NCBI GenBank assembly: GCA_022841665.1
Contig: JALHRB010000041.1
Coordinates: 1 to 34,784 of the forward strand
Reading direction: 5' to 3'
DNA: 34,784 nt
Origin: Pseudolabrys sp.
GTDB lineage: Bacteria > Pseudomonadota > Alphaproteobacteria > Rhizobiales > Xanthobacteraceae
The notes under the pieces were generated by a model, which saw only the letters and a list, made by a program, of their open reading frames with translations, ran no database searches and was not told where the DNA came from. Position numbers and translations under genes: made by a program. Within the stretch, counting starts at the first letter, position 1. The number at the start of each line of letters is the position of its first letter. Shown here piece after piece: positions 16,641 to 25,084 of this stretch.

Positions 16641-17060
16641 CTAGTTCTGCACCGTGATAACGGTCGCCGCGAGCGTGAACGTCCCCGCCGTCGTGCTGAC
16701 ATCGCTTCCGAAGTCATTCACGCAAATCAATTCATCCGCGCTCGAAGCCCCGCCGCGCCGCTTGTAGTAAACCGCCTTGCGCGCCGTGATGGTGCTCGTG
16801 GTCCATGTGACCTGAGCGAAGGTGATCGTGAAGCGGTCATTCGCCGTGTCCACCGAAGACACCGTGCATGTGACCGCCTGCCCGCCCGCGCTGTATCCGG
16901 TGCCCGTGACTTCGTTCGTCACGTCGTCGCGGAAGTCGTGCGTATCCTTGTTCTCTGTGTAGCTCGACGTGGTAAGCATCACGTAGAAGGTATCGGTGTC
17001 GAAGTCGATCGACCCGATAGCCGCGAAGCGCGGCGCGGTGTTGTAGATCAGCGATGCCAT
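16641..17060 (-). CDS. Minor structural protein, beta-rich
   Basis: This 139-aa protein begins MASLIYNTAPRFAAIGSIDFDTDTF and contains YVMLTTSSYTENKDTHDFRDDV, VTGTGYSAGGQAVTC, TWTTSTITARKAVYYK and NDFGSDVSTTAGTFTL. This 'DTHDFRDDV ... GTGY.AGGQA' pattern recurs in many uncharacterised tailed-phage structural proteins. ATG at 17060 has GGAGG 7-8 bases upstream, so it is chosen over an upstream in-frame start. It probably forms a virion subunit near the neck or a head decoration. The exact role is unknown. Confidence 0.6.
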   Translation of the reverse strand: MASLIYNTAPRFAAIGSIDFDTDTFYVMLTTSSYTENKDTHDFRDDVTNEVTGTGYSAGGQAVTCTVSSVDTANDRFTITFAQVTWTTSTITARKAVYYKRRGGASSADELICVNDFGSDVSTTAGTFTLAATVITVQN

Positions 17061-17071
17061 AGGGCCGCCTC

Positions 17072-17425
17072 CTAGATGTCGTTGCCGAGCAGCGTAGAGC
17101 CGAGCGTTGCCGGCCCCTGCTTGCGGCATGGAAGCCGCCAAGTGTCGCCTGTCGCGTCGAGCAGCGCGGCCTGCACCGCGTAGAGCGTGCCGTCGATCTC
17201 GAATGCGTCGCGCTCGCCCGGCGTCGCGAGCGCCGCCACCGTCACGTAGAGCAGCACATCAGAACCCACAACGCGCGCCTCTGCCAGGTCCACCGCGTCG
17301 TCTGGCGCGCTGACGATAACCCTCACCGTCTCCGGCGGGCCGCCATCAGCAGGCGACCAGATGGCATCCACACCCATGTTCGGGTCAGCCGCAATGGAAG
17401 CTGCGGCGGTAGCGAAGACTGTCAT
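17072..17425 (-). CDS. Head-tail joining protein (FII-like position)
   Basis: This 117-aa protein starts MTVFATAAASIAADPNMGVDAIW, then VRVIVSAPDDAVDLAEARVVGSDVLLYV, and ends EIDGTLYAVQAALLDATGDTWRLPCRK. The small beta-barrel pattern with 'I.G..Y.V......D..G..W.L' is common in lambda FII-like head-tail attachment proteins. It follows the inserted methyltransferase with an ATGA overlap (17422-17425). It should seal the portal vertex and bind the tail. The call rests on pattern, size and gene order. Confidence 0.55.
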   Translation of the reverse strand: MTVFATAAASIAADPNMGVDAIWSPADGGPPETVRVIVSAPDDAVDLAEARVVGSDVLLYVTVAALATPGERDAFEIDGTLYAVQAALLDATGDTWRLPCRKQGPATLGSTLLGNDI

Positions 17426-17955
17426 GCGCCCCTCGCCGGCTTTACCGCTTGCAGGACAAAGCCGAAGCACGGCCCGTCAAGCGTTGTCTCAAACATCAGG
17501 TCAAAGTCGCCGCGCCACCACCGCCGGTAATCGGTGCGATTGGTCGGCGTCGGGCCGCCGCACTCGGCCGCGTAGTGCGCTTGCGAGAGAAACGTCAGCG
17601 TCTGCGGCAGGATGACGCGCGTATGGCCGGGATCAGCCCATGCCCACACGCCATCCCACTGCGGCACGATCGCAAACAGCAGCCCATCGGGCTTGAGGAT
17701 GCGATAGAACTCGGTGAAGTCGGCGAAAAAGCCGCGCCAGTCACCTTGCGTGCCGAGGTGTTCGAGCACGTCGTAAAGGTGGATTTCGTCGGCGCTGTCG
17801 TCCGGGAACGGCAGCGGATACGAGCCCAGGTGGTGAACGATATCCGCGCCGACATCCGGGCTCATGTCGAGCGTCACAAGGTCGGTCCAATGCTCGCGGC
17901 CTTGAGCGAAAAGCCGCTTCACGCGGGCGTGGCCGCAGCCGAGAAGCAGTTCCAT
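17422..17955 (-). CDS. Class I SAM-dependent methyltransferase
   Basis: This 177-aa protein begins with LLLGCGHARVKRL (a motif I-like Gly loop) and continues TDLVTLDMSPDVGADIVHHLG (acidic residue for SAM ribose) and DEIHLYDVLEHLGTQGDW, the post-motif typical of Methyltransf_11-type enzymes; then FTEFYRILKPDGLLFAIVPQW. These are the standard steps of a small Rossmann methyltransferase. ATG at 17955 gives a TGATG overlap with the glycosyltransferase gene, so the two are made together. It lacks a DNA-methylase DPPY/NPPY motif, so a sugar or protein substrate is more likely. It may modify the glycan added by its partner. Confidence 0.75.
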   Translation of the reverse strand: MELLLGCGHARVKRLFAQGREHWTDLVTLDMSPDVGADIVHHLGSYPLPFPDDSADEIHLYDVLEHLGTQGDWRGFFADFTEFYRILKPDGLLFAIVPQWDGVWAWADPGHTRVILPQTLTFLSQAHYAAECGGPTPTNRTDYRRWWRGDFDLMFETTLDGPCFGFVLQAVKPARGA

Positions 17956-18740
17956 CAGAGAGCGCCCCGCGGATCGCCGATGAAGGACGCCGCGCCGATG
18001 TGCTCCAGTTGGATAGCCGGATCGGCCCACACGTCGCCGCCGAGGTCGCGCCAGCGGCGGCAGAACGCATAGTCTTCCGAGAGGTAGTTGCCCGTCTCGT
18101 CAATCCAGCAATCGAACAGGCTGTAAGTGTGGTCGCGCCAGCCGCCGGGGTTGCCGTCAGTCGGCGCAGTCACGTAGCGCAGGCGCGAGCGCAACGGCTC
18201 GTCCGGCACAGGCGTTTCCAGCGATGCCTCGATCATGCGGAAGATGACTTCGCGCTTGATGAGCATAAAGCCGGTGCCGACCGCGGCGCAGGACACGGCG
18301 CCCGTCTTCGGGTTCCGCTTCTCCTGATCCGGCGGCAGGCGGTTCCACACGTATTCCGCGCGGTCTAGTTGCTTGCGCCGGTAGAGCCCGCCGATCAGCG
18401 GAACATCATGGGCCAGAAGCCGCAGCACTTGCCGCGCCGTAAAGCCGATGTCGCTGTCCACGAAAAGCAGATGCGTGGCGTTCGGCCTGGCGATGAACTC
18501 CGCGACGCAGCGATTGCGCGCGCGCTGGACGAGGCTTTCGTTCCTCGTGGTGATGTGGCCCATGTTGATATTCAGCGCCGTGCAGGCTTGGCGCAGGTCC
18601 AGCATGCCGTGAAGCACGCCATCCATGACGGCGCCGCCGTAGCACGGGACCGCAACCAGCAATTCGCCGATCTCCACGTCGCAATTGATCTTTGGCGCGT
18701 CCTCCGCAACGTGCGGGCGCCATTCTTCGCTGCTTGTCAT
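17955..18740 (-). CDS. Glycosyltransferase, GT-A fold
   Basis: This 261-aa protein has GELLVAVPCYGG (nucleotide-sugar strand, about 25-36), ITTRNESLVQRARNRCVAEF, and LLFVDSDIGF with D95-x-D97, the metal-binding DXD motif of GT-A enzymes. GGLYRRKQ and, later, YLSEDYAFCRRWRDLGGDVW (an ED acceptor-site motif) follow. It resembles phage glycosyltransferases of the family 2 type. It overlaps the membrane peptide gene upstream (ATGA) and the methyltransferase downstream. Sitting between capsid decoration and head-tail genes, it may glycosylate capsid or decoration proteins. The substrate is not known. Confidence 0.78.
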   Translation of the reverse strand: MTSSEEWRPHVAEDAPKINCDVEIGELLVAVPCYGGAVMDGVLHGMLDLRQACTALNINMGHITTRNESLVQRARNRCVAEFIARPNATHLLFVDSDIGFTARQVLRLLAHDVPLIGGLYRRKQLDRAEYVWNRLPPDQEKRNPKTGAVSCAAVGTGFMLIKREVIFRMIEASLETPVPDEPLRSRLRYVTAPTDGNPGGWRDHTYSLFDCWIDETGNYLSEDYAFCRRWRDLGGDVWADPAIQLEHIGAASFIGDPRGAL

Positions 18741-18883
18741 GGGAGGGTCGCCATCCCCCACACGCCGATGACAATTCCGCCGTAGAGAAATGTTAGATAA
18801 GCGTGTTCAGGATGGCGGCGCATGAGCACCCTGACCGCCCATCCCGCAGGGACCGCGCCCGCGAGAAATATGATGTAGGGCAT
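18737..18883 (-). CDS. Small two-TM membrane peptide
   Basis: This 48-aa peptide (starts MPYIIFLAGAVPAGWAVRVL) has two hydrophobic segments, about residues 2-18 and 28-44, separated by a basic loop (RRHPEHA). ACAGGAA lies just upstream of the ATG at 18883. It ends in an ATGA overlap with the glycosyltransferase gene. It could anchor the sugar-modifying enzymes or be an unrelated membrane factor. No family is recognised. Confidence 0.5.
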   Translation of the reverse strand: MPYIIFLAGAVPAGWAVRVLMRRHPEHAYLTFLYGGIVIGVWGMATLP

Positions 18884-18944
18884 GTTGATTTCCTGTGTCG
18901 GCAGGATGGTGGCGGGAGGGACCGACATCCCCCCCGCCGTTGTC

Positions 18945-18977
18945 GCGCGCGAACGCGCAATCCGCTGTCGGGCGGAT
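18945..18977 (-). terminator. Two adjacent hairpins after the decoration gene
   Basis: On the minus strand ATCCGC-CCGACA-GCGGAT (18977-18960) is followed by GCGCG-TTCG-CGCGC (18958-18945). Both arms are exact, and the second loop is UUCG. There is no U-run. They lie in the 107-base gap between the decoration gene and the membrane peptide gene, and could dampen read-through or stabilise the 3' end of the capsid message. Confidence 0.4.
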
Positions 18978-18990
18978 CACTCGTCGCGGA

Positions 18991-19329
18991 TTACCAGGCG
19001 CCGGTGAGGCGCACGGCAACCGCGACGTCGGTGTTCGCGGCGGCTGCCGTCGCGACGCCGATCTTGAGATTGGACGTCGCCGACACCGTGCAGTTGGCGT
19101 TGGTGTTGTCCCAATGCACGTTGGCGCCCTGCGCGAAGCTGGACGAAGCGCCGTTGAGCTTGCGAATGGAATGAACGCCAACGGTGCTGATCGGGAGCGA
19201 CGCGGCGGAAGCCGCGTTGATGACGGCCACGCCGAAGAGGTTGCCGACAAGCACGCCCTCCCCGCTGTTCTTTGCGGCAGGCGCGGTCACCGTCACAACG
19301 GCGCCGTCCTGCAAGAGGCTCTTGGTCAT
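18991..19329 (-). CDS. DUF2190 capsid decoration/cement protein
   Basis: This 112-aa protein (starts MTKSLLQDGAVVTVTAPAA) shows the DUF2190 pattern: GEGVLVGNLFGVAVINAASA near residues 24-43, then VGVHSIRKLNGASSSFAQGANVHWD, and a closing IGVATAAAANTDVAVAVRL. Members decorate or cement capsids and often follow the capsid gene as here. AGAAGGAGAT sits 6-8 bases before the ATG, the strongest ribosome site I noted in the window, consistent with a high-copy virion protein. Confidence 0.82.
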   Translation of the reverse strand: MTKSLLQDGAVVTVTAPAAKNSGEGVLVGNLFGVAVINAASAASLPISTVGVHSIRKLNGASSSFAQGANVHWDNTNANCTVSATSNLKIGVATAAAANTDVAVAVRLTGAW

Positions 19330-19353
19330 GTGATTATCTCCTTCTTGTCAGGA

Positions 19354-21336
19354 TCAGCCGTTGAACCAGCCGCCGCGGAAGTCGATCGGGCCGCAGGCGA
19401 AGTCGAGCCATACGTCGATCTGAACCGCGCCATCCGTGCCAGGCGGGTTGGTCGTGCGGACCTGCGGGCCTTCGGCGCCATTGAGGAAGCCGTAGACGTA
19501 GACAGGCGCCGCCGCCGGATCGGCGAACAGATACCAGTTGGTGGCGGTGATGTTCGCGTCCGCGATCGGCTCCAGCCGGCCGGCGAACGGGTTGATGTTG
19601 GTCTGCGCCGCCGCGACGTAGTTCGCGGAGGTGTATTGCTCGGCGATGGTGAGGTATTGCGGGCCGCAGAGCAGGTAGCGCGGGCGGAGGTTCAGCTTGA
19701 GCCCATCGGGAGAGGTCTTCTCCATGATGTTCTCGCGGCCGGTCGCCAGCGTGGTGATATCGATCGCGCCGGCAGAACTTGCGCGGTTGGCGCGGCCGGT
19801 GGTGAACACCGCCGAGCCGTCCGCGAGGTTCGGGCCAGCGCCGGAAGCCGTGGTGAGCACGCTGAAGGCTGTGGCGTTCTCGAAGTCGAGCACGCGGCGG
19901 CCGATCATGTTGGAGAAGTCGGCGAAGGCGCCGAGGTCGTCATTCACCAGCATCTGGCGCGTGACGCGGACACCCTTGCCGTAGGTCGCGAGCGTCACCG
20001 TCTCGCGGCCTTCGCTGATGGTGCCCACCGTGATCTCGCCGCCCTCGGCCATCGTGGCCAGCGCCGGGAAGTCGCCGACGCGCAGGAACTTGTGCGACTT
20101 GAAGTCGTTGAACGAGCGCCGGCCCATGAACATGCGATAGGTCGGCATCGCCAGTTCGTAGTCGGCGAGCATCGCCTTGTTCATGCTGTCGGCTAGCAGA
20201 AGCGGGAAGTCGCTGGACGAGTGGAAGGCGCGTTCGGCGAGCAGCACCGGGTTGCGCGGGATGTTGGTTTCCCCGCGCGCGGCGAGCAGGTCGCGCGCCA
20301 TGTCGCGGAGGCCGACGCCGGCATACTCGGCCGCGCGCTCGCACGCCTTGAAGCCGGGCTTGATGCGCTTCACGATCGCATCGGCCATCGCGGAGCGGAT
20401 CGCGATCGGGTCGTCGCCGGAGGCGCCCATGCGCACGGTCTGCACCGGCGTCGTGGTGGTGAGACGCTGCTGCGCGATCATCGCATCGTAGGCGAGCGCG
20501 CGGGCGGCATCCACAGTCAGGCCGCCGCTGATGGCCTGCCCACGGATCGCGGTTTCCGTCTCTGGCGTGATGAGGCCGCGCGCGGCGGTGAGAACGCCAT
20601 CCACGCCGGCGATGCGTTCGCGCTCCATGCGCTGCGCCTCCGCGCGAACGGCGGCAACGTCGATATTCGGGGGGGCCGCGACGGTTTCCGGCGCGGCAGG
20701 CGTGACGGGGTCCGTCATGGTCTGCTCCATTGTTGCGGCCGGGGCCGCGGTTGAAGTGTCTTCGGCAGGATCTTCGGCGATGAAAGCCGGCGCCGACGCT
20801 GCCGCGTCGGATCGCACCACCGCGCCCAGGTCCACAGGGACCGGCGCAATGGAGATTTCGTAAGGCTCCCAGTCCACCGCGCGATGCACGGTGCCGACCT
20901 TGGCATCCTCGATCAGCTGATAGCGGTGGACGATGTAGCCGACGCTGACGGTGCGAATGGTGCCGTCAGCGACGCGTTCCCACAGCGGCGTGACATCCGC
21001 CGCCATGCTGAATTGCAGCGTGGCAACGCCGCGCTTGCCGTCCGCGCTGGCGGTCACAACGCGGCCGATGGTGTCGCGCGAGGATGCGTTGCGGTGGTGG
21101 TCGAGGACTGGCGCCGTGCCGCTGCGAAGGCGATCCATGCGGATCGCGCTAGCGCCCATATCCAACTCTTCGAGGATTTTGCCGACGCCTGGCACGTAGT
21201 TTTGAGCCCGCGTGCCGGTAGACCACACGACTTCAACGGTGCGATCGGCCGCGTTGATGGTGGTCGGCGTCAACCGCGCCCGCGCGCACATGATCGGCGG
21301 CGCAGCGGGCGCCGCGTCGTTGTCTTCTTCCGACAT
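19354..21336 (-). CDS. Prohead protease / major capsid fusion protein
   Basis: This 660-aa polyprotein joins two normally separate phage proteins. Residues about 15-185 look like an HK97-type prohead protease (family S78): PVLDHHRNASSRDTIG with His80/81 and TVSVGY with Ser131. Residues about 205-330 are a linker with charged helix (AAVRAEAQRMERERIAG), like a scaffold or delta domain. Residues 330-660 are an HK97-fold capsid protein (GRRSFNDFKSHKFLRVGDFP, GKGVRVTRQMLVNDDLG, the closing IDFRGGWFNG). The protease should cut the fusion during prohead maturation. An internal ATG at 20718, with GGAG 6 bases upstream, could yield a 454-aa scaffold-capsid form. Such fusions are known in tailed phages. 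Confidence 0.85.
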   Translation of the reverse strand: MSEEDNDAAPAAPPIMCARARLTPTTINAADRTVEVVWSTGTRAQNYVPGVGKILEELDMGASAIRMDRLRSGTAPVLDHHRNASSRDTIGRVVTASADGKRGVATLQFSMAADVTPLWERVADGTIRTVSVGYIVHRYQLIEDAKVGTVHRAVDWEPYEISIAPVPVDLGAVVRSDAAASAPAFIAEDPAEDTSTAAPAATMEQTMTDPVTPAAPETVAAPPNIDVAAVRAEAQRMERERIAGVDGVLTAARGLITPETETAIRGQAISGGLTVDAARALAYDAMIAQQRLTTTTPVQTVRMGASGDDPIAIRSAMADAIVKRIKPGFKACERAAEYAGVGLRDMARDLLAARGETNIPRNPVLLAERAFHSSSDFPLLLADSMNKAMLADYELAMPTYRMFMGRRSFNDFKSHKFLRVGDFPALATMAEGGEITVGTISEGRETVTLATYGKGVRVTRQMLVNDDLGAFADFSNMIGRRVLDFENATAFSVLTTASGAGPNLADGSAVFTTGRANRASSAGAIDITTLATGRENIMEKTSPDGLKLNLRPRYLLCGPQYLTIAEQYTSANYVAAAQTNINPFAGRLEPIADANITATNWYLFADPAAAPVYVYGFLNGAEGPQVRTTNPPGTDGAVQIDVWLDFACGPIDFRGGWFNG

Positions 21337-21345
21337 GCTGTGTTC

Positions 21346-22875
21346 CTACTCGGCCGGCGCCGGTTCGGCGGGCGCGTCTGCCGGGTCTTCTTGCCGCGGT
21401 ATCGCCGCGCCCGTGGCGGCAATCTCGATCGCCGCGATCTGCTTCGGGTCGTGCGCCGATCCCGATTTCGCCACGCGGCGCGGATCGGCGTCCGACACAA
21501 CGCCGGCTTCGTCCATCATCTCCTGGGCCTCGGCCCATTCCTTGACGATGTCCTCGTATTCCCAGCCCATCATTGCCGCGGCGCGCTGCGGAGACAGCAA
21601 CATCGCGCGCATCTGCACGATAAGCGCCGTCGTTTCCTTTACCGGGTCAATCATTTCCGGCGCCGGCGGCGTGTGCTTGAACTCGCCTTCTGTCAGCGAC
21701 CACAACCCCGCCATCGCGCCCATACGGTGAAACTCCTGCGCTATCGGCGCGCAGAGCTGCGGCAGCAACAGCGACCATTGCACCTGTCCGTTAAGCGCGC
21801 GGAACTCGATCTTGCCCGCCTTGAGCGAGGAATAATTGGCGCCCGTCAGGTCGCCCGAAACCTGATCGTATGTCAGCCCCGCGCCGATCGCCGCGCGCTC
21901 CAGCGAACGCCGGGCAAAGTTGAGATGCGAGCCGCCGCCGCTCGGGTTGATGACCTCGATTTCCCCGCTGCCCTTGCGGTATAGGATCATCCCAGGCTCA
22001 AACGTCTCGATGCGGACGCCGTTTGCGTCCGTCACGTAGCCGCCCGTCATCTGCTCTTGCTCGTTGTCATCGCTGACGACAGCCGAAAGGCAAGCCTCGA
22101 TCTTCGCCTTGAGCAGTAGCGCCGCCTCATAGTCCTTGAGGTCGCGCAGGCCCGGCAGCACAGGCGCAAGCCACGACACGCCGCGAACCTGGCCCGGCCG
22201 CTCCTGCCGGTAGATGTGCAGCACGTCATCAGCGGGCACGCGAACCGATGTCCGCAGCCCAATCGTCGGCATCATCGGCCACGTCTCGCCGGGATGCCGC
22301 GGCAGCAGCCAATAGGCCACGGGTCGCCCCGTATTCGTGACTTCCACGCCCTGTAGAACCGCCCGCCCTTCGTGCGTGCCGCTTTTCATCCGGTCGAGGT
22401 GGTCCGCCTCCATGACCAGCAGACGCAGCCCAAGCGGGTTCGCCATCGTTGGCCGTTCGCGCACGAAGCGCACAAGGACTTCGCCGTCTTGAACCAAGGC
22501 GCGCATGACGGCCGCTTCGATGCCGGCAAGCGTTTTCTTGCCTTCTTCGTCGCAGGCTCGCGTTTCGGCCCAAGCCTTCCACGCATCTGCATGGCGATCG
22601 TCATCCCACGCGCAGGTGATACCAGGCCCGACCGCGTTCGCGGCCCACAGGTCCACAATGCGACGGGCAAAGGCATCGTTGCGCACCGCGTCGCGCGCCT
22701 GCTCCGCGATCGTTTTCGCGCCTGCCGACACCTCGGCATTAGCCGATGATCCGGACGGAATGTTTGTGCCGCTGCGAAACCGGCTATCGGATTGCCCGGC
22801 CTCATAGGCGCGCAGCCCCACCATTCCCGCAAGCCGCTTCACGGCCCGCTGGGCAACGTTCAAACGGCGCGCCAT
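21346..22875 (-). CDS. Portal protein (lambda family)
   Basis: This 509-aa portal starts MARRLNVAQRAVKRLAGMVG and carries the lambda-portal signatures NDAFARRIVDLWAANAVGPGI (about 66-86), ALVQDGEVLVRFV, LRLLVMEADHLD, GRPVAYWLLPRHPGE, YRQERPGQVRGVSWLAPVL, and GAGLTYDQVSGDLTGANYSSLKAG. The last block is the hallmark 'Y...S.D....NYSS.R'. The C-terminal 60 residues are acidic and low complexity. It forms the dodecameric DNA channel. The start at 22875 gives a TGATG overlap with the gpW-like gene and begins at the usual 'M...N...' position; a longer reading frame upstream is rejected. Confidence 0.9.
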   Translation of the reverse strand: MARRLNVAQRAVKRLAGMVGLRAYEAGQSDSRFRSGTNIPSGSSANAEVSAGAKTIAEQARDAVRNDAFARRIVDLWAANAVGPGITCAWDDDRHADAWKAWAETRACDEEGKKTLAGIEAAVMRALVQDGEVLVRFVRERPTMANPLGLRLLVMEADHLDRMKSGTHEGRAVLQGVEVTNTGRPVAYWLLPRHPGETWPMMPTIGLRTSVRVPADDVLHIYRQERPGQVRGVSWLAPVLPGLRDLKDYEAALLLKAKIEACLSAVVSDDNEQEQMTGGYVTDANGVRIETFEPGMILYRKGSGEIEVINPSGGGSHLNFARRSLERAAIGAGLTYDQVSGDLTGANYSSLKAGKIEFRALNGQVQWSLLLPQLCAPIAQEFHRMGAMAGLWSLTEGEFKHTPPAPEMIDPVKETTALIVQMRAMLLSPQRAAAMMGWEYEDIVKEWAEAQEMMDEAGVVSDADPRRVAKSGSAHDPKQIAAIEIAATGAAIPRQEDPADAPAEPAPAE

Positions 22876-23114
22876 CACCAGCCCCGCGAAAACTTGGCGT
22901 AGGACACGGGCGGCCGGCGCGTGGTCGCGCTCAGGCTGGAGCCGTAGCCGGCCAGCAGCGTTGACCACATCTCGTCAGACGAGTGGTAAGTCACTTCGCG
23001 ACCGTCAGCGAACCGCACGCGCAACGCACCGCCGGCAATAGCCTCGGCCAGCTTGCGCCAGCGGTCGGTCGTCTCCAGCGCAAGAGCCCATTCAAGGGCG
23101 GCTTCTTGGCTCAT
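22875..23114 (-). CDS. gpW-like head-tail joining protein
   Basis: This 79-aa protein lies between terminase and portal, the place of lambda W. It begins with helix MSQEAALEWALALETTDRWRKLAEAIAGG and continues LRVRFADGREVTYHSSDEMWSTLLAGYGS, which matches the helix, beta-hairpin, helix layout of gpW ('G...V...DGR.V.Y...'). ATG at 23114 makes an ATGA overlap with the TerL stop. It plugs the portal after packaging to permit tail joining. Confidence 0.75.
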   Translation of the reverse strand: MSQEAALEWALALETTDRWRKLAEAIAGGALRVRFADGREVTYHSSDEMWSTLLAGYGSSLSATTRRPPVSYAKFSRGW

Positions 23115-25084
23115 CGCAACCACCCTCCCCTCGGCTTGAGCCATCCGCTCTGGCGCACAATCGGCTGTGACTGCGCGACCGGCACAGGCACCGGAGCAGG
23201 CGTCACAACCGGCGCCTCAGTCTTCCCCGCCGCCGCGTCCAATTCACCCGCCAAGCGCGTCCAGTAGCGTTCGCCGTAGCGATCGGCGCCCGCCACCCAC
23301 AAGGCAGCGCGGGCATAGACGGCGCAGTCTAGCGCCTCGTTTCTCTCACGAAGGGGCCGCCATTCCTGCCGGGAATAGCCCCGCTTGTCCTTCACCGTGA
23401 CTAATTGTTCGGCGACAAGCTGCTTTGTCGGCTCGGCGCCTAGCCACATCGGCAGATGCACCCAGCCGGGCGGGAACCCGTCGCCCTCGCGCTTCAACCA
23501 AAGCCGCCTGTAGAGGTCTGACTTGAAGTGCGATACCGCGACAATCCAAATCTTTAACCCGCCGCGTATCTTCCGCCCGCCTTCGGTCACATCAACCGAG
23601 GTCGGGCCGGTTATCGGCGACGTCGCGCCGCTGCGCTCCACGCCTTTGACCGGCACCAATCGAGGATCACGCAACCGCCGCAACTGCGCGTAGACCGCAG
23701 CCGTCGCAAACCCTGTATCCACCGCGCACCGCGCTACCATCAGCGGCGCCAAGCCTGGCCGGCGGATCGGCTTGTCCAACTCCCGTTTCAGGGCATCCCA
23801 GACAGCCGGTTGCGTCGGGTCGCCCTCGATAATCTCGCGGCGCACAAGCCACGACGTCAGCCCGCGGCCCCATGCCCACACGTAAAGCTCAATCCGCGCG
23901 CCCTGCACGTCCACGCCAGCCGTGACCACCAGCGCATCCGCTGGCGCCTCGGCCTCTGGCATGTCTTCGGCGCGCTCTAGCAGGCGCTCCCACTCGGGCG
24001 CCTCGCCGCGATCCTGCCAAACCTCCCCCAGCGTCGTATTCACCCAGGTCTTCAGCAATTCCGGCCGATCCTTGGCCGCAAGAAAGTCCAGAACCGTCTC
24101 GCTCAACCGGCGCCACGGGGAATACAACTCAGACAGATGAAACCCGGCCGTCGCGCGAAACGGCGCCTCGGCCCGCCACTCCCCGCGCCGCACAGCCGCC
24201 CATCGCTGCGCGTCATCCCACGGCTCGTCACAAGAGCCGCAATGGTAGGTCGCCGTGGATGCGTCGCCGCCTTCCCACCGCACACCATCCCACCGCAACG
24301 TCTGCATCTCGTCGCAATGCGGACACGGCACCCAAAAGCGCCGCTGATCGCTGTCTGCGTATGCCTTCTCAATCCGCGACACGCCCGCAATCGTCGGCGT
24401 GCTCACCAGCACCACCTTGCGGTTCCAGAATGTCGCCGTCCGCTTCCTGCCCAGCGATACCGGGTCGCCTTCCGAGCCCGCGCTGGCCGGATAGCGGTCT
24501 ACCTCGTCGCAGCACAAAACCCGGATAGGCCGAGACGCCAGCCCCGCCGCGCTGTTCGCGCCAGCAATCGCCAGATGCCCGCCGGGGAACTTCTTCTGCC
24601 GCAGCGTGTTGTTGCCGTCGCGGGCCTTCGCCTCGCTCACCCGCCCGCGTAGTGCCGGCGTATCCCTAAGCATCGGCGCCAGGCGATCCTTAGACCACGC
24701 CTCTCCCATCTCGGTCGTCGGCTGAATAACTAGGATCGGCGCCGGGTCCTGGTGGATGTGGTAGCCGACCAGATTGTTGATGATCTCAGTCTTGCCGACC
24801 TGCGCGCTGGACATGATTACCAGCGTCTCGACGCGAGGATCGCTTACCGCGTCCATGATGCCGCGCTGGTATTCCGCCCGGCCCGTATCCCATCGCCCCG
24901 GCTCTGCTGACGCCTCCGCGCTCAGATGGCGGTAAGCGTCAGCCCATTGGCTCACCGTCAGCCGCGGTGGCGGCGCCATCCGCCGGAGAAGCCGCGTCCC
25001 CGCTCGCGCTGCGGCCGGCGCGACGCCGAGCCCGATCGTGAACGGTGGAGACGATTTCACCGGCAGCGAGGTCGCTGCATGCAT
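23111..25084 (-). CDS. Terminase large subunit (GpA family)
   Basis: This up to 657-aa motor cuts and pumps the phage DNA. It shows RLTVSQWADAYRHLSAEASAEPG (the family's entry block), a P-loop SSAQVGKTE (about 92-100), a Walker B VLCCDEVDRY, and zinc-finger-like CPHC and CGSC pairs. The nuclease half starts AGVDVQGARIELYVWAWG, with later AVDTGF and LDCAVYARAA. The first ATG (25084) would overlap TerS by 146 bases; Met36 (24979) overlaps by only 41 but would remove a helix (IGLGVAPAAARAGTRLLRR) that in relatives binds the small subunit, so the longer form is kept. Lambda-type GpA relatives often make cohesive ends. Confidence 0.92.
   Translation of the reverse strand: MHAATSLPVKSSPPFTIGLGVAPAAARAGTRLLRRMAPPPRLTVSQWADAYRHLSAEASAEPGRWDTGRAEYQRGIMDAVSDPRVETLVIMSSAQVGKTEIINNLVGYHIHQDPAPILVIQPTTEMGEAWSKDRLAPMLRDTPALRGRVSEAKARDGNNTLRQKKFPGGHLAIAGANSAAGLASRPIRVLCCDEVDRYPASAGSEGDPVSLGRKRTATFWNRKVVLVSTPTIAGVSRIEKAYADSDQRRFWVPCPHCDEMQTLRWDGVRWEGGDASTATYHCGSCDEPWDDAQRWAAVRRGEWRAEAPFRATAGFHLSELYSPWRRLSETVLDFLAAKDRPELLKTWVNTTLGEVWQDRGEAPEWERLLERAEDMPEAEAPADALVVTAGVDVQGARIELYVWAWGRGLTSWLVRREIIEGDPTQPAVWDALKRELDKPIRRPGLAPLMVARCAVDTGFATAAVYAQLRRLRDPRLVPVKGVERSGATSPITGPTSVDVTEGGRKIRGGLKIWIVAVSHFKSDLYRRLWLKREGDGFPPGWVHLPMWLGAEPTKQLVAEQLVTVKDKRGYSRQEWRPLRERNEALDCAVYARAALWVAGADRYGERYWTRLAGELDAAAGKTEAPVVTPAPVPVPVAQSQPIVRQSGWLKPRGGWLR

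Noticed and set aside
18895-20196. Plus-strand 433-codon open frame
   Set aside because: It runs opposite to the capsid fusion and decoration genes; composition is shadow-like.
20884-21984. Plus-strand 366-codon open frame
   Set aside because: It is antisense to the protease and portal genes and has Arg/His-rich shadow composition.
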